The position numbers were made by a program, and so were the translations under genes. From Gemmatimonadota bacterium (GTDB taxonomy: Bacteria > Gemmatimonadota > Gemmatimonadetes > Longimicrobiales > Gaopeijiaceae), in NCBI GenBank assembly GCA_007125845.1, contig SLCK01000004.1, positions 1-64,000 of the forward strand: 64,000 nucleotides of DNA, read 5' to 3'. Under the pieces are notes generated by a model. That model saw nothing but the letters and a program-made list of their open reading frames with translations. It made no database searches and was not told the DNA's origin. Positions 44,377-52,005 of this stretch are shown piece by piece. Each line of letters starts with the position of its first letter. Position 1 is the stretch's first letter.

Positions 44377-44469
44377 CTAGAGGTTCACGAACCAGGCGAA
44401 GAGGCCGGCAAGGCCGACCAGAAGGATTGCGGCGGCAAGTGCGAGACGCTGGACGACGACGTGTTTCAT
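44377..44469 (-). CDS. Possible 30-residue single-helix membrane peptide
   Basis: ATG 44469 lies 2 nt after the stop of the ferric-reductase-like gene and opens 30 codons: a short basic head (MKHVVVQR) followed by one hydrophobic helix and FVNL. It has no visible ribosome site of its own, so translation would depend on coupling. The composition is a clean transmembrane helix, unlike chance frames around it, but the size makes this uncertain. Confidence 0.4.
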   Translation of the reverse strand: MKHVVVQRLALAAAILLVGLAGLFAWFVNL

Positions 44470-44471
44470 GC

Positions 44472-45788
44472 TCAGGCGATGTTGAAGCGCTCGGAGCGGA
44501 CGCGCTCGAGGGGGACACCCTTCGATGAGAGGTACGACTCCACTCCGTCCATCATCGGGTCGGGGCCGCAGATGAAGTAGCGAAGTCCCGGAGCCTCGGG
44601 AGGAAGGTGTCGATCCAGGAACTCGGGGGTGACCAGACCCCGCTCACCGGTCCAGTCCGGCTCGGCGTACTCAGCCAACCGGACCAGGTCGAGCCATCCC
44701 GTCTCGTGAGCCAGCTCCTCGAGCTCTTTCAGGAGGATTGCCTGGTCGGGTGCCGGAAAGCCGTAGACGAGCGTGACTGGGATCTCACGCCCGGAGTCCC
44801 GCATCGTCCTGAGAATGCTCATGATCGGAGTGATCCCGACGCCACCTGCTACGCACACCACCTCCTCGGTGGCGTCGTCCAGCACGAAGCTTCCATAAGG
44901 ACCGTCGATGTAGGCGTGCGTGCCCACTTCGACCTCTCCGATCCTGGATGTGAAGTCTCCCAGGGCTTTCACGGTGATCTCCAGCTCGGGCGTGCGGTGC
45001 TCGCTCGAAGAGATCGAGAAGGGGTGCTGATGTTGCGAGAAGGGGGAGTCTCCGAGGACGAGCCAGACGAACTGCCCGGCCCGGAACCGCATGCCCTCGT
45101 GTCCGTCCGGGACGAGCTCGAGGGTCCACGCGTCACCCTTCTCGGGGCGAACGGCGTTGACCGTCCACCTCCGCCTCCTCGCACGGTAGGGTTTCCACAC
45201 CCTCGCGTAGACCAGCAGGCCGACTGCGCAGAGGGTGCCCGCGATCCAGATCGACTGCTTCCAGGGTTCGTCCACGTACCATCCCACGCGCAGGATGTGC
45301 GCCAGTCCGATGGAGAGGACCGCGAGCGCAAGCATGCCGTGACCGATTCGCCACCATTCATAGGGAATGCCGAGCGGGATTCGCCAGTAGGTGGTGACGA
45401 TGAGGAGGATGAGGGCACCGAGGACGACCCACAGTGCGAGGGCACGCATCCAATCCACTCTCGGATCCAGAAACGCGGCGTAGTTCGAGTCGGCCGCCGA
45501 GAGGATCCCGACGTGCGCGAGGATGAGGCCGAAAGCCACGAGGCCGATCTGTCGGTGGAAGTGGAGGAGGGCGTCGAGCCCGAGCACGACCGAAAGGTGC
45601 CGGAATTTCCCCGTCAGGGCGAACTGGAGGGCGAGGACGGAGAATCCGACAAATCCCAGACCGACCCCAAGCTCGATCCAGAGGCCCCGCCCCGCACGAT
45701 TGTGCGCGAGTGCCGCGACCAGGAGGGGGAGTCCCGCGAGGAGGAGATAAGACAGCTTGAGGAGCGTCAGGTGGCCGGGGAGCTTCAT
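44472..45788 (-). CDS. Ferric-reductase-like flavocytochrome (FRE/NOX-type oxidoreductase)
   Basis: A 438-residue membrane protein. Six or so helices (residues about 10-210) carry histidines suited to haem b (LLHFHRQIGLVAFGLILAH and WRIGHGMLALAV). An FAD domain follows (RAGQFVWLV, then HPFSISSS), then a NAD(P) domain (VAGGVGITPIMSILR and the terminal YFICGPDPMMDG). It could move electrons from NAD(P)H across the membrane. The electron acceptor is unknown. ATGA overlap couples it to the potassium channel gene upstream. Confidence 0.9.
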   Translation of the reverse strand: MKLPGHLTLLKLSYLLLAGLPLLVAALAHNRAGRGLWIELGVGLGFVGFSVLALQFALTGKFRHLSVVLGLDALLHFHRQIGLVAFGLILAHVGILSAADSNYAAFLDPRVDWMRALALWVVLGALILLIVTTYWRIPLGIPYEWWRIGHGMLALAVLSIGLAHILRVGWYVDEPWKQSIWIAGTLCAVGLLVYARVWKPYRARRRRWTVNAVRPEKGDAWTLELVPDGHEGMRFRAGQFVWLVLGDSPFSQHQHPFSISSSEHRTPELEITVKALGDFTSRIGEVEVGTHAYIDGPYGSFVLDDATEEVVCVAGGVGITPIMSILRTMRDSGREIPVTLVYGFPAPDQAILLKELEELAHETGWLDLVRLAEYAEPDWTGERGLVTPEFLDRHLPPEAPGLRYFICGPDPMMDGVESYLSSKGVPLERVRSERFNIA

Positions 45789-47545
45789 GGTCCTCTGTAC
45801 TTCTTCTTGAACTCCTGGAGCTGGTCCGGACTTCCGATCAGGTACAGGTGGGTTCCTTCCTCGAGGATCTCATCGGCCATCGGCGCCGGCGTCAGCTCCC
45901 CGTCCCGCTCGATCGCGACCACGTTCATGCCCACCTCAGCGCCAATCTTCGACTCCGCCAGCGTCTTCCCTTCGAGCCCGAGCGGCACGACCTCCTCGAA
46001 GAGCTCGACCCCTTCTCCCAGAAGGACGAGAGTCCTCTCGCGGGCCAAAGACAGGATCGCCTCCATCCCGAGTGCTGCATAGGAGAGCACCAGGTCGGCT
46101 CCGGCGCGCTGGATCGAGGAGACGTTCCGGTCGTGCGTCACCCGGCTCACGATGCGGAGGTCAGGGTTAAGGCGGCGGCAATAGACGGCGAGAAAGACGT
46201 TCATTGCGTCGTCGTTGGTGGTGAGCAGCACGGCGGGAGCTTCGTGGACCCCCGCCTCCTCGAGGAGCTCCCGGTTGGCGGCATCCCCGACGAACATACG
46301 ATCCGGAACCTTTTCCCATAGCTGCGCCAGCTTCTCCTTGCGCTCGATCATGTGGACCGTGACTCCTTGCCGCTGCAGGGTCCTCGTGGCTGCCCGTCCC
46401 ACCTTGCCGCCTCCGATGACGATCACCGGATTCCAGTTCGTGTCATAGATGTAGAGGAGCTCGTCGAGCTCCTTCATCTGTCCTGCCGTACCGAGCACGA
46501 TGGGGAGGGCGTGCTCGGTGAGCACGTCGTCGGGGCGCGCCGGCCCGAGCGCCCCCTTCTCCCAGATTCCCACGATGCTCAGGCCAAGGAGCTCCCGCAG
46601 CTTGGTCTCGCGCACTGTCTTGCCTGCGAGCGGAGTGTTCAGGACCGGAAATTCCGCGAGCACCAGGTCTCTGAAGTGGCCGATTGCGTGAGTCTGCGCG
46701 TGTCCAGCGTTGATCCGATTTGCGAGCTGCTCGCCGAGTCTCGTCCGGAGCGGAAGCACATGATCGGCTCCCGCCAGCTCCATCAGATCCACAGCATCTT
46801 CCGAGGACGCGATGGCGGCGATGGGGACGTCCGCCGAGAGTTCGCGGACCGTGAGGATGATGTTCGTATTCTGGACATCCGTGAGATTCGTGACGACGAG
46901 GCGGGCCCGGTGAACGCCCACTCGTTCGAAGGTCCGGGTCGCGTCGATGTCCCCGTATACGACCTGGATTCCCTCTCCCCGGAGGCGTGTGGCCCGCTCG
47001 GCGTCGGCCTCGAGGACGACGTAGGGGATGCGGTGCAGTTGGAGCTGTTCGATCACACCCGGAGCGAGGACGTCGTAGTCGCAGAGGATCACATGGTCGT
47101 GCACGCTCGCGGGGAGCTCTCTGGGAGCCCGGAGGCGGACCTGGGCTTCGAGCCAGGGCGCGTAGAAGTATCGGATGAAGACGAAGGGGAGGACGACAAG
47201 GAGGAGGAGAACACCTGACCCCAGCACGAGCACGCTGAAGGCCCGACCCAGGTCGGTCTCGAATACGATGTCCCCGAATCCGAGGGTGGACATCGTGACC
47301 ATCGTCCAGTAGAAGCCCGCAAACCAGGAATGTTCCTGACCCTCCACCCGGGTCATGATGATCTGGAAAGTGACCGTGCAGAAGACGATAACGACCACGA
47401 CCAGAAGGATGAACTTCCAGAGCACACCGAGGTTGCGCCGGAGTTGGGGCTCATCCAGGAAGAGGGCGAGCTGGGTGCCTAGCGTTTTCATTCGCTCGGT
47501 CCGGCGCTCCAGGGGCGAAGGTCCAGTGAGATCGTTCGCTCCCAC
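45785..47545 (-). CDS. TrkA-domain potassium channel protein
   Basis: A 586-residue protein. Two membrane helices flank a pore loop with the filter TLGFGD (about residues 88-93). Two RCK/TrkA-N domains follow (HVILCDYDVLAPGVIEQL and IVIGGGKVGRAATRTLQ), each with an associated TrkA-C-like part. This is the double-RCK layout of MthK/KtrA-like gated channels in one chain. The start is GTG 47545 or the later ATG 47491. Neither has a strong ribosome site. The stop overlaps the ferric-reductase-like start. Confidence 0.9.
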   Translation of the reverse strand: MGANDLTGPSPLERRTERMKTLGTQLALFLDEPQLRRNLGVLWKFILLVVVVIVFCTVTFQIIMTRVEGQEHSWFAGFYWTMVTMSTLGFGDIVFETDLGRAFSVLVLGSGVLLLLVVLPFVFIRYFYAPWLEAQVRLRAPRELPASVHDHVILCDYDVLAPGVIEQLQLHRIPYVVLEADAERATRLRGEGIQVVYGDIDATRTFERVGVHRARLVVTNLTDVQNTNIILTVRELSADVPIAAIASSEDAVDLMELAGADHVLPLRTRLGEQLANRINAGHAQTHAIGHFRDLVLAEFPVLNTPLAGKTVRETKLRELLGLSIVGIWEKGALGPARPDDVLTEHALPIVLGTAGQMKELDELLYIYDTNWNPVIVIGGGKVGRAATRTLQRQGVTVHMIERKEKLAQLWEKVPDRMFVGDAANRELLEEAGVHEAPAVLLTTNDDAMNVFLAVYCRRLNPDLRIVSRVTHDRNVSSIQRAGADLVLSYAALGMEAILSLARERTLVLLGEGVELFEEVVPLGLEGKTLAESKIGAEVGMNVVAIERDGELTPAPMADEILEEGTHLYLIGSPDQLQEFKKKYRGP

Positions 47546-47689
47546 GCTACCCTAGCCGGCGGTCGGGAGCAACTGGGACACGGCGACGGCGCCCGATTCC
47601 AATGGGGGACTGGTTGTACCAAATGAGGGCGGGTATCATTCGTGTGTGCACTGATCAGGTGCGCAGATACCTTCTCTCAAGGAGGATGC

Positions 47690-49069
47690 GTGGGTCACGG
47701 GCGGGGACGGCTGCGGGCTTTGATAGAGGTGAATGCGCGAGGGGAGGGACCCGACGTGGCCCAGGAGGTCGGCCTGCGTTGGGAGGAGGTATCGTCTGCC
47801 TCGGCATTTCTCGTCGGGATCGAGTCCCATCCGCCCGAATTCGTCCTTCTCTCCCTCGGAAAGGAAGGGGTGGACGAGGAGTTGGTGCGCCGGATCGCAG
47901 AAGCGGTTTCGGCGGAAGACGGATCCGTCCTCCTCTCCGCGCCGCGCCCTTCCCTGGAGTGGGCAGTCCTGGCCCGGAGGTTGAGCGGGGGGAGCCTCCT
48001 CTCCGAGCCCCTGTCTCGGGAAGAGCTCTTCACCGAGCTCGAGTACCGATTGGAAGAGCCCGAGGGAGTGCGGATCGCGGACGGCGAGGTCGCTCCCGAG
48101 GGCTCGGGCCTGGTGGGCAGTGGAGCCGCGATGATGGAGATCGTGCGAGCCGTCGCTCGGGTGGGCGACTCCTCGGCGACCGTGCTCCTCACAGGTGAAT
48201 CAGGCACGGGAAAGGAGCTGGTGGCGCGCGCGCTGCACTGGTCGAGTCCCCGTCGGGACGGACCCTTCGTGGCGATAAACTGCGCCGCGGTGCCGGAGCC
48301 CCTCCTCGAGTCCGAGTTCTTCGGACACGAGCGCGGCGCATTCACGGGTGCGGTCGGCCGAAAGCGGGGGCGCTTCGAAAGGGCCGACGGGGGGACGCTC
48401 TTTCTGGACGAGGTAGGGGACATGAGCCTCGTCCTCCAGGCCAAGCTCCTCAGGACGCTCGAAGAGAGGGAGGTCGAACGGGTGGGGAGCGAGAAGGGCC
48501 TACCGGTCGACGTGAGGATCGTGGCGGCGACGAATCGGATCCTCCGGGAGCGAGTGGTGGAAGGAAGCTTTCGGGACGACCTCTTTCACCGGCTCGCGGT
48601 CGCCGAGCTCCATCTTCCCCCACTCCGGGAACGGATGGAGGACCTGGAGGAGCTCGTCGTCCACTTCGCGTCCCTCTTCTCCGAGCGCTACGGGCGGTCG
48701 GTGAGGGGCGTGGGCGAGGGGGCCTTCCGGCGCCTCCGGGCCCACCACTGGCCGGGCAACGTGCGCGAGCTCCGCAACGTCGTGGATCGGGCCGTCCTGA
48801 ACTGTCGCGGAGGGTGGATCCGCGAGGGGGACCTCAAGCTGAACGGAGACGTCTCTGCGTTGTCTCCAGGAGGAGGCACGAACGAGATTGGCGGGTACTC
48901 GCCCAACACATCGCTGGAGGAGGTCGAGCGCGACCACATCGCGCGGGTGCTTGACCACACCGATGGGGTAATGCAAGCGGCCGCCGAGATCCTGGGTATC
49001 CACCGCAACACCTTGACGCGAAAGGTGGAACGGTACGGACTGCGGAGCGACGAGGGGGGACGGCAATGA
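47690..49069 (+). CDS. Sigma-54-dependent activator with degenerate receiver domain
   Basis: A 459-residue NtrC-like regulator. The AAA+ domain has GESGTGKE (Walker A), GAFTGA (sigma-54 contact loop) and GTLFLDEVGDM (Walker B). The C-terminal Fis-type HTH reads AAEILGIHRNTLTRKVERYG. The N-terminal domain has receiver-like strands, but the phospho-acceptor position reads LLSLG instead of LLDLG, and the conserved Lys before the last helix is Glu (LLSEPLS). It is therefore probably not regulated by phosphorylation. The start is GTG 47690, with AAGGAGG 4 nt upstream. ATG 47642 has no such site. Downstream genes carry sigma-54 promoters. Confidence 0.92.
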   Translation: MGHGRGRLRALIEVNARGEGPDVAQEVGLRWEEVSSASAFLVGIESHPPEFVLLSLGKEGVDEELVRRIAEAVSAEDGSVLLSAPRPSLEWAVLARRLSGGSLLSEPLSREELFTELEYRLEEPEGVRIADGEVAPEGSGLVGSGAAMMEIVRAVARVGDSSATVLLTGESGTGKELVARALHWSSPRRDGPFVAINCAAVPEPLLESEFFGHERGAFTGAVGRKRGRFERADGGTLFLDEVGDMSLVLQAKLLRTLEEREVERVGSEKGLPVDVRIVAATNRILRERVVEGSFRDDLFHRLAVAELHLPPLRERMEDLEELVVHFASLFSERYGRSVRGVGEGAFRRLRAHHWPGNVRELRNVVDRAVLNCRGGWIREGDLKLNGDVSALSPGGGTNEIGGYSPNTSLEEVERDHIARVLDHTDGVMQAAAEILGIHRNTLTRKVERYGLRSDEGGRQ

Positions 49070-49081
49070 GGTGGGTTGCGG

Positions 49082-49097
49082 TGGCACGTCTCGTGCA
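49082..49097 (+). promoter_or_regulatory. Sigma-54 (-24/-12) promoter before the TPR gene
   Basis: TGGCACGTCTCGTGCA keeps the GG (-24) and GC (-12) doublets at exact spacing and matches the TGGCACG-N4-TTGCA consensus except for one base. It begins 13 nt after the activator stop. Transcription should start near 49109, before the TPR gene start at 49155. A second TGGCACG at 49132 lacks a -12 element. Confidence 0.82.
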
Positions 49098-49154
49098 CTC
49101 TTCGCTGGCGAAAGGCGCGCCGTGGCACGCCGTGGTTCCTCCCGGGCACGTGAG

Positions 49155-50429
49155 ATGAAGCCGCCGACCGTCGACGAGATCAGGGAGCTCCTTCCGGAAG
49201 TGGATTCGATCGGCCCGTTGGTGGAGAGACTCCTCACCACGGCCCGCCCGGATCGCTCCCGTCGCTGGAGCACCTCCGGGGAGCTGCAGACGATCGGAAG
49301 CCGCCTTGTCGATCTCCCTCGAGTCGCACGGGAGCTGCCCCTCCTCCTGGATGAGGTCCGGACTCACCTCGAGCGGACCTACGGCGAAAGCATGGCCGCG
49401 CTGGAGGCCCTCGCCAGGGAGGATCCTGAGACCTCGGCCGAACACCTTCTCCGGGCAGCAGAGGCGGAACGCTCCTTTGGACGCATGCGCGAAGCCGGGG
49501 CCTTCACGGAAGCGGCGGTGCGGCTGACCCATCGGTTCCGGGAGCGGGGGCGGGCCACGGCCGTGTTGATCGAAGGAGCGCGGGCAGCGCGCGCGGAAGG
49601 GCGGTGGCGCGACGCCGAGGCCCGGTACCGCGAGGCGAGCCGGATCGCGACCGCCATCGGGGACGCGCCTTCGGCCGCTCGGGCAGCGGTTGGGTTGGGG
49701 AACCTGGCGGTTGATCGGGGCCTTTGGCAGCTGGCGCTCGAACGCTACCGGGGGGCGGAGCGATGGGTCAAGACTGCTCGGGAGCCACTTTCTGAGCGGT
49801 GGCACCTTCCATTGAACCGATCGATCGTAGCTCGAGAGCAGGGACGGCTTCGCGACGCCGAAAAGGAGTTGGAGCGCGCAAGGGCACTCGCCCCCCTGGG
49901 CGAGGCGGAGGTGGGGGCCGTTCTCGGGAATGCTCATGGGCAGGTTCTCCGTGCCCGGGAGCGTACCGAAGAGGCCGAGCTGGCCTTCCGGGATGCCCTC
50001 GAGTTGTCCTCGGGCGCGGACGCGCGAGTGACGATCGCTTCGAATCTCGCCGATGCGCTCCTGGCGCAGGGCAAGGACCACGAGGCCGAGCGGGTCGCGC
50101 GGGAGGCCGAGGACGAGGCGGTACGCGGCTCCGTGGTGCCACGGCTCCCGGAGGTGTATTCCCTCCTGGGGAGGGTTGCGGAGGCCCGGGGGCACGCCGA
50201 CGCCTTCGTCTTCTTCGAGAGGGCCCTCGAGCTGGCCGAGCAGAGGAAGCTTCCCAGGTTGGAGCGGGCCCGGGTCCTCGAAGCCTACGCGGAGCACCTG
50301 CGGAGGTCGGGGGAGGAGGAGGCCGCGGAGGCGCGGACGGCGCGAGCGATCCGGATCTACCGGGCGCTCGGATACGATTCGGCCGTCCAGCGGCTGGAAG
50401 GTGCGAACGACTCAAGGAGGTCGCGATGA
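49155..50429 (+). CDS. TPR-repeat protein in the sigma-54 cluster
   Basis: A 424-residue cytosolic, almost all-helical protein of tandem TPR-like helix pairs (examples: AGAFTEAAVRLTHRF, WRDAEARYREASRIA, RLRDAEKELERARAL and AELAFRDALELS). It has no signal peptide and no enzymatic motif. The N-terminal 90 residues (LLPEVDSIGPLVERLL) are not obviously TPR. The start at ATG 49155 lies 58 nt after the -12 element. The stop overlaps the next gene start (ATGA). It is probably a scaffold or adaptor of unknown role. Confidence 0.85.
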   Translation: MKPPTVDEIRELLPEVDSIGPLVERLLTTARPDRSRRWSTSGELQTIGSRLVDLPRVARELPLLLDEVRTHLERTYGESMAALEALAREDPETSAEHLLRAAEAERSFGRMREAGAFTEAAVRLTHRFRERGRATAVLIEGARAARAEGRWRDAEARYREASRIATAIGDAPSAARAAVGLGNLAVDRGLWQLALERYRGAERWVKTAREPLSERWHLPLNRSIVAREQGRLRDAEKELERARALAPLGEAEVGAVLGNAHGQVLRARERTEEAELAFRDALELSSGADARVTIASNLADALLAQGKDHEAERVAREAEDEAVRGSVVPRLPEVYSLLGRVAEARGHADAFVFFERALELAEQRKLPRLERARVLEAYAEHLRRSGEEEAAEARTARAIRIYRALGYDSAVQRLEGANDSRRSR

Positions 50430-51067
50430 CGACGTACCGGGTGAGGATCCTGGGGTTCGCCCTTGCCGGCGCGCTCGGGCTCGGGGGTTGTGGGAACCTG
50501 ACCGCCGGAGGCTTCGGCGAGGCGGAGGTCGAGGTCGTAGGCGACGAGGCCGATTCCGGAGCGCAGTCGTCCGCCCAGGCGACGTACGGAGGCGAAGGGA
50601 TTCTCACGGGTGGCAATCCCTTTCAGGGATACGTCACAGTGGGGATGCGGGTGTATCTCGAACCCGAGGGGGAAGGGGATGGACTGCTCATCTTCCGGGG
50701 CGTGCAGGACGTCGTCGTGGACGTCCGGGGGGAGACGCCCGTCCGGGTGGGGGGAGTCACGATTCCGCCCGGTCGATACCGGGGGGCGCGGGTGGTCTTC
50801 ACGCGAATCACCGCAGACATCAACCATGGGAGTCTCGGTGAGGAGTTCCCCTTGACCGGGCTGGTGACGGTCGAGCTGGACGAAGAGCTCGAAGTGCGCG
50901 ACGAGCGCACCTTTTTGGTGAACGATCGTCAGCGCGTCGTGGTGCGAGTCGATCTCAGGTCCAGCGCATGGCTCCAGCACGCGACCCCCGCGCTTCGCGT
51001 GGCGCCGGAGCGCTTCCTGGACGCCGTGCGGGTCACGGTCCGTCAGGAGTTCGGCCCCGCGCTTTGA
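50426..51067 (+). CDS. DUF4382-like lipoprotein in the TPR operon
   Basis: A 213-residue lipoprotein. The lipobox ALGLGGC follows a short hydrophobic signal. The mature protein is beta-rich with VDVRGETPVRVGGVTIPPGRYRG-type segments (IPPGRYRGARVVFTRI), similar to the beta-sandwich of DUF4382 proteins. AAGGAGG lies 5 nt before ATG 50426, and the start overlaps the TPR stop, so the two are co-translated. It would be co-expressed from the sigma-54 promoter at 49082. Confidence 0.85.
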   Translation: MTTYRVRILGFALAGALGLGGCGNLTAGGFGEAEVEVVGDEADSGAQSSAQATYGGEGILTGGNPFQGYVTVGMRVYLEPEGEGDGLLIFRGVQDVVVDVRGETPVRVGGVTIPPGRYRGARVVFTRITADINHGSLGEEFPLTGLVTVELDEELEVRDERTFLVNDRQRVVVRVDLRSSAWLQHATPALRVAPERFLDAVRVTVRQEFGPAL

Positions 51068-51078
51068 CCGGGGGGGGC

Positions 51079-51094
51079 TGGCACGCGTCCTGCA
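51079..51094 (+). promoter_or_regulatory. Sigma-54 (-24/-12) promoter before the second lipoprotein
   Basis: TGGCACGCGTCCTGCA matches the sigma-54 consensus with the GG and GC doublets at correct spacing and one deviation. It begins 12 nt after the previous gene's stop and sits 87 nt before ATG 51181. It repeats the layout at 49082, which strongly supports both. Confidence 0.82.
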
Positions 51095-51180
51095 CTGTCT
51101 TTCTGGTTATCCGACGCCTTCGACGTCGAGGGAGCGGCACGACACGAACCGATTCGGGAGAATCAGGAGGACGTTTCATC

Positions 51181-51936
51181 ATGTGCGAATCTCAGGATAC
51201 CCTCACCGGCCGGGAGACCAACGGGCGAGAATCTCGTGCCGTCGGGAGAGCCGTGTGGACCTTGGCCACGGCCGCCCTGCTGCTCTGGGCGGCCGGGTGT
51301 GAGTCGAGCGAAAGTCCGACCGGGGCGGCCGACGGCTCGGATACGGCGCGCATCCAGGTCCTCCTCACGGACCTTCCACTCGAGGCGATCGAGATCGCCG
51401 AGGTCTGGATTTCGCGCATCTACCTGGTGGGAGGGGGACAAGGCCAGGTGGACCTCTTCTCGGATTCCGACGCGCCTCACCACCTGGACCTCCTCCAGCT
51501 CCAGGACGGAGTGACCGCCGAGGTTACCGAAGAGGTGGAGGTGCCGGCCGGAAGCTACGGGCAGCTCCGGTTCGTGGTCGACTCCGGCCGCATCGTCCTC
51601 GCGGAGGACCACAGCTTCTCCGATGGGAGTCGCGAGCGGACGCTGGGCGTGCCTTCGGGATTCGTGCGGGTCAACCTCAAGGGCGAGGGCTTTCCCGACG
51701 GAAACGACGAGGCCAACGGAGGCGACGAGCAGGAGCCCAATGACACGAACTCCAATGGCCAGGAACCCAACGGCTCGGACGAGGAGGGTGGCCTGGAGCT
51801 GGAGGGAGGGACCTCCACCGTGGTCGTGGTCGACTTCGATGTGGCGGCGAGCTTCATCTTCACCGGACCGCCCTGGAGCCCGAACGGAGTCCACCTCCAT
51901 CCGGTCCTGCACGAGATCTCGCGCGAGGTTCGATAG
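51181..51936 (+). CDS. DUF4382 domain lipoprotein
   Basis: A 251-residue lipoprotein. An N-terminal hydrophilic stretch of about 24 residues precedes the hydrophobic segment and lipobox LLLWAAGC. The mature domain contains ARIQVLLTDLPLEAIEIAEV and VEVPAGSYGQLRFVVDSG, the DUF4382 signature order. Near residues 180-205 lies an Asn/Asp/Glu/Gly-rich low-complexity loop. AGGAGG lies 10 nt upstream of the ATG. Its own sigma-54 promoter and its similarity to the preceding gene make it a paralogous partner. The function of the family is unknown. Confidence 0.88.
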   Translation: MCESQDTLTGRETNGRESRAVGRAVWTLATAALLLWAAGCESSESPTGAADGSDTARIQVLLTDLPLEAIEIAEVWISRIYLVGGGQGQVDLFSDSDAPHHLDLLQLQDGVTAEVTEEVEVPAGSYGQLRFVVDSGRIVLAEDHSFSDGSRERTLGVPSGFVRVNLKGEGFPDGNDEANGGDEQEPNDTNSNGQEPNGSDEEGGLELEGGTSTVVVVDFDVAASFIFTGPPWSPNGVHLHPVLHEISREVR

Positions 51937-51968
51937 CGTGCGGGATCACGAAATCCCGTACGCTATCG
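51931..51968. terminator. Long hairpin overlapping the lipoprotein stop codon
   Basis: The arms at 51931-51946 and 51953-51968 form a 16-bp stem with one mismatch around the loop CACGAA. The upstream arm includes the stop codon of the lipoprotein gene. It acts, with the next hairpin, between convergent genes. Confidence 0.75.
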
Positions 51969-51973
51969 AACGG

Positions 51974-52005
51974 GGCGAGCCCGCGGTCAGGGAGGCGGGC
52001 TCGCC
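51974..52005. terminator. Second hairpin between convergent genes
   Basis: A perfect 11-bp stem (51974-51984 with 51995-52005) around a ten-base loop. It overlaps the 3' end of the CopC-CopD gene (stop at 51987-51989), so it likely terminates that gene's messenger or blocks antisense reading. Confidence 0.65.

Noticed and set aside
44607-46082. 491-codon plus-strand frame over the reductase and channel genes
   Set aside because: Antisense shadow with charged low-complexity sequence. The minus strand has all cofactor and filter motifs.
49132-49147. Third TGGCACG sequence as a sigma-54 promoter
   Set aside because: The -24 half is present but there is no TGC at the -12 spacing.
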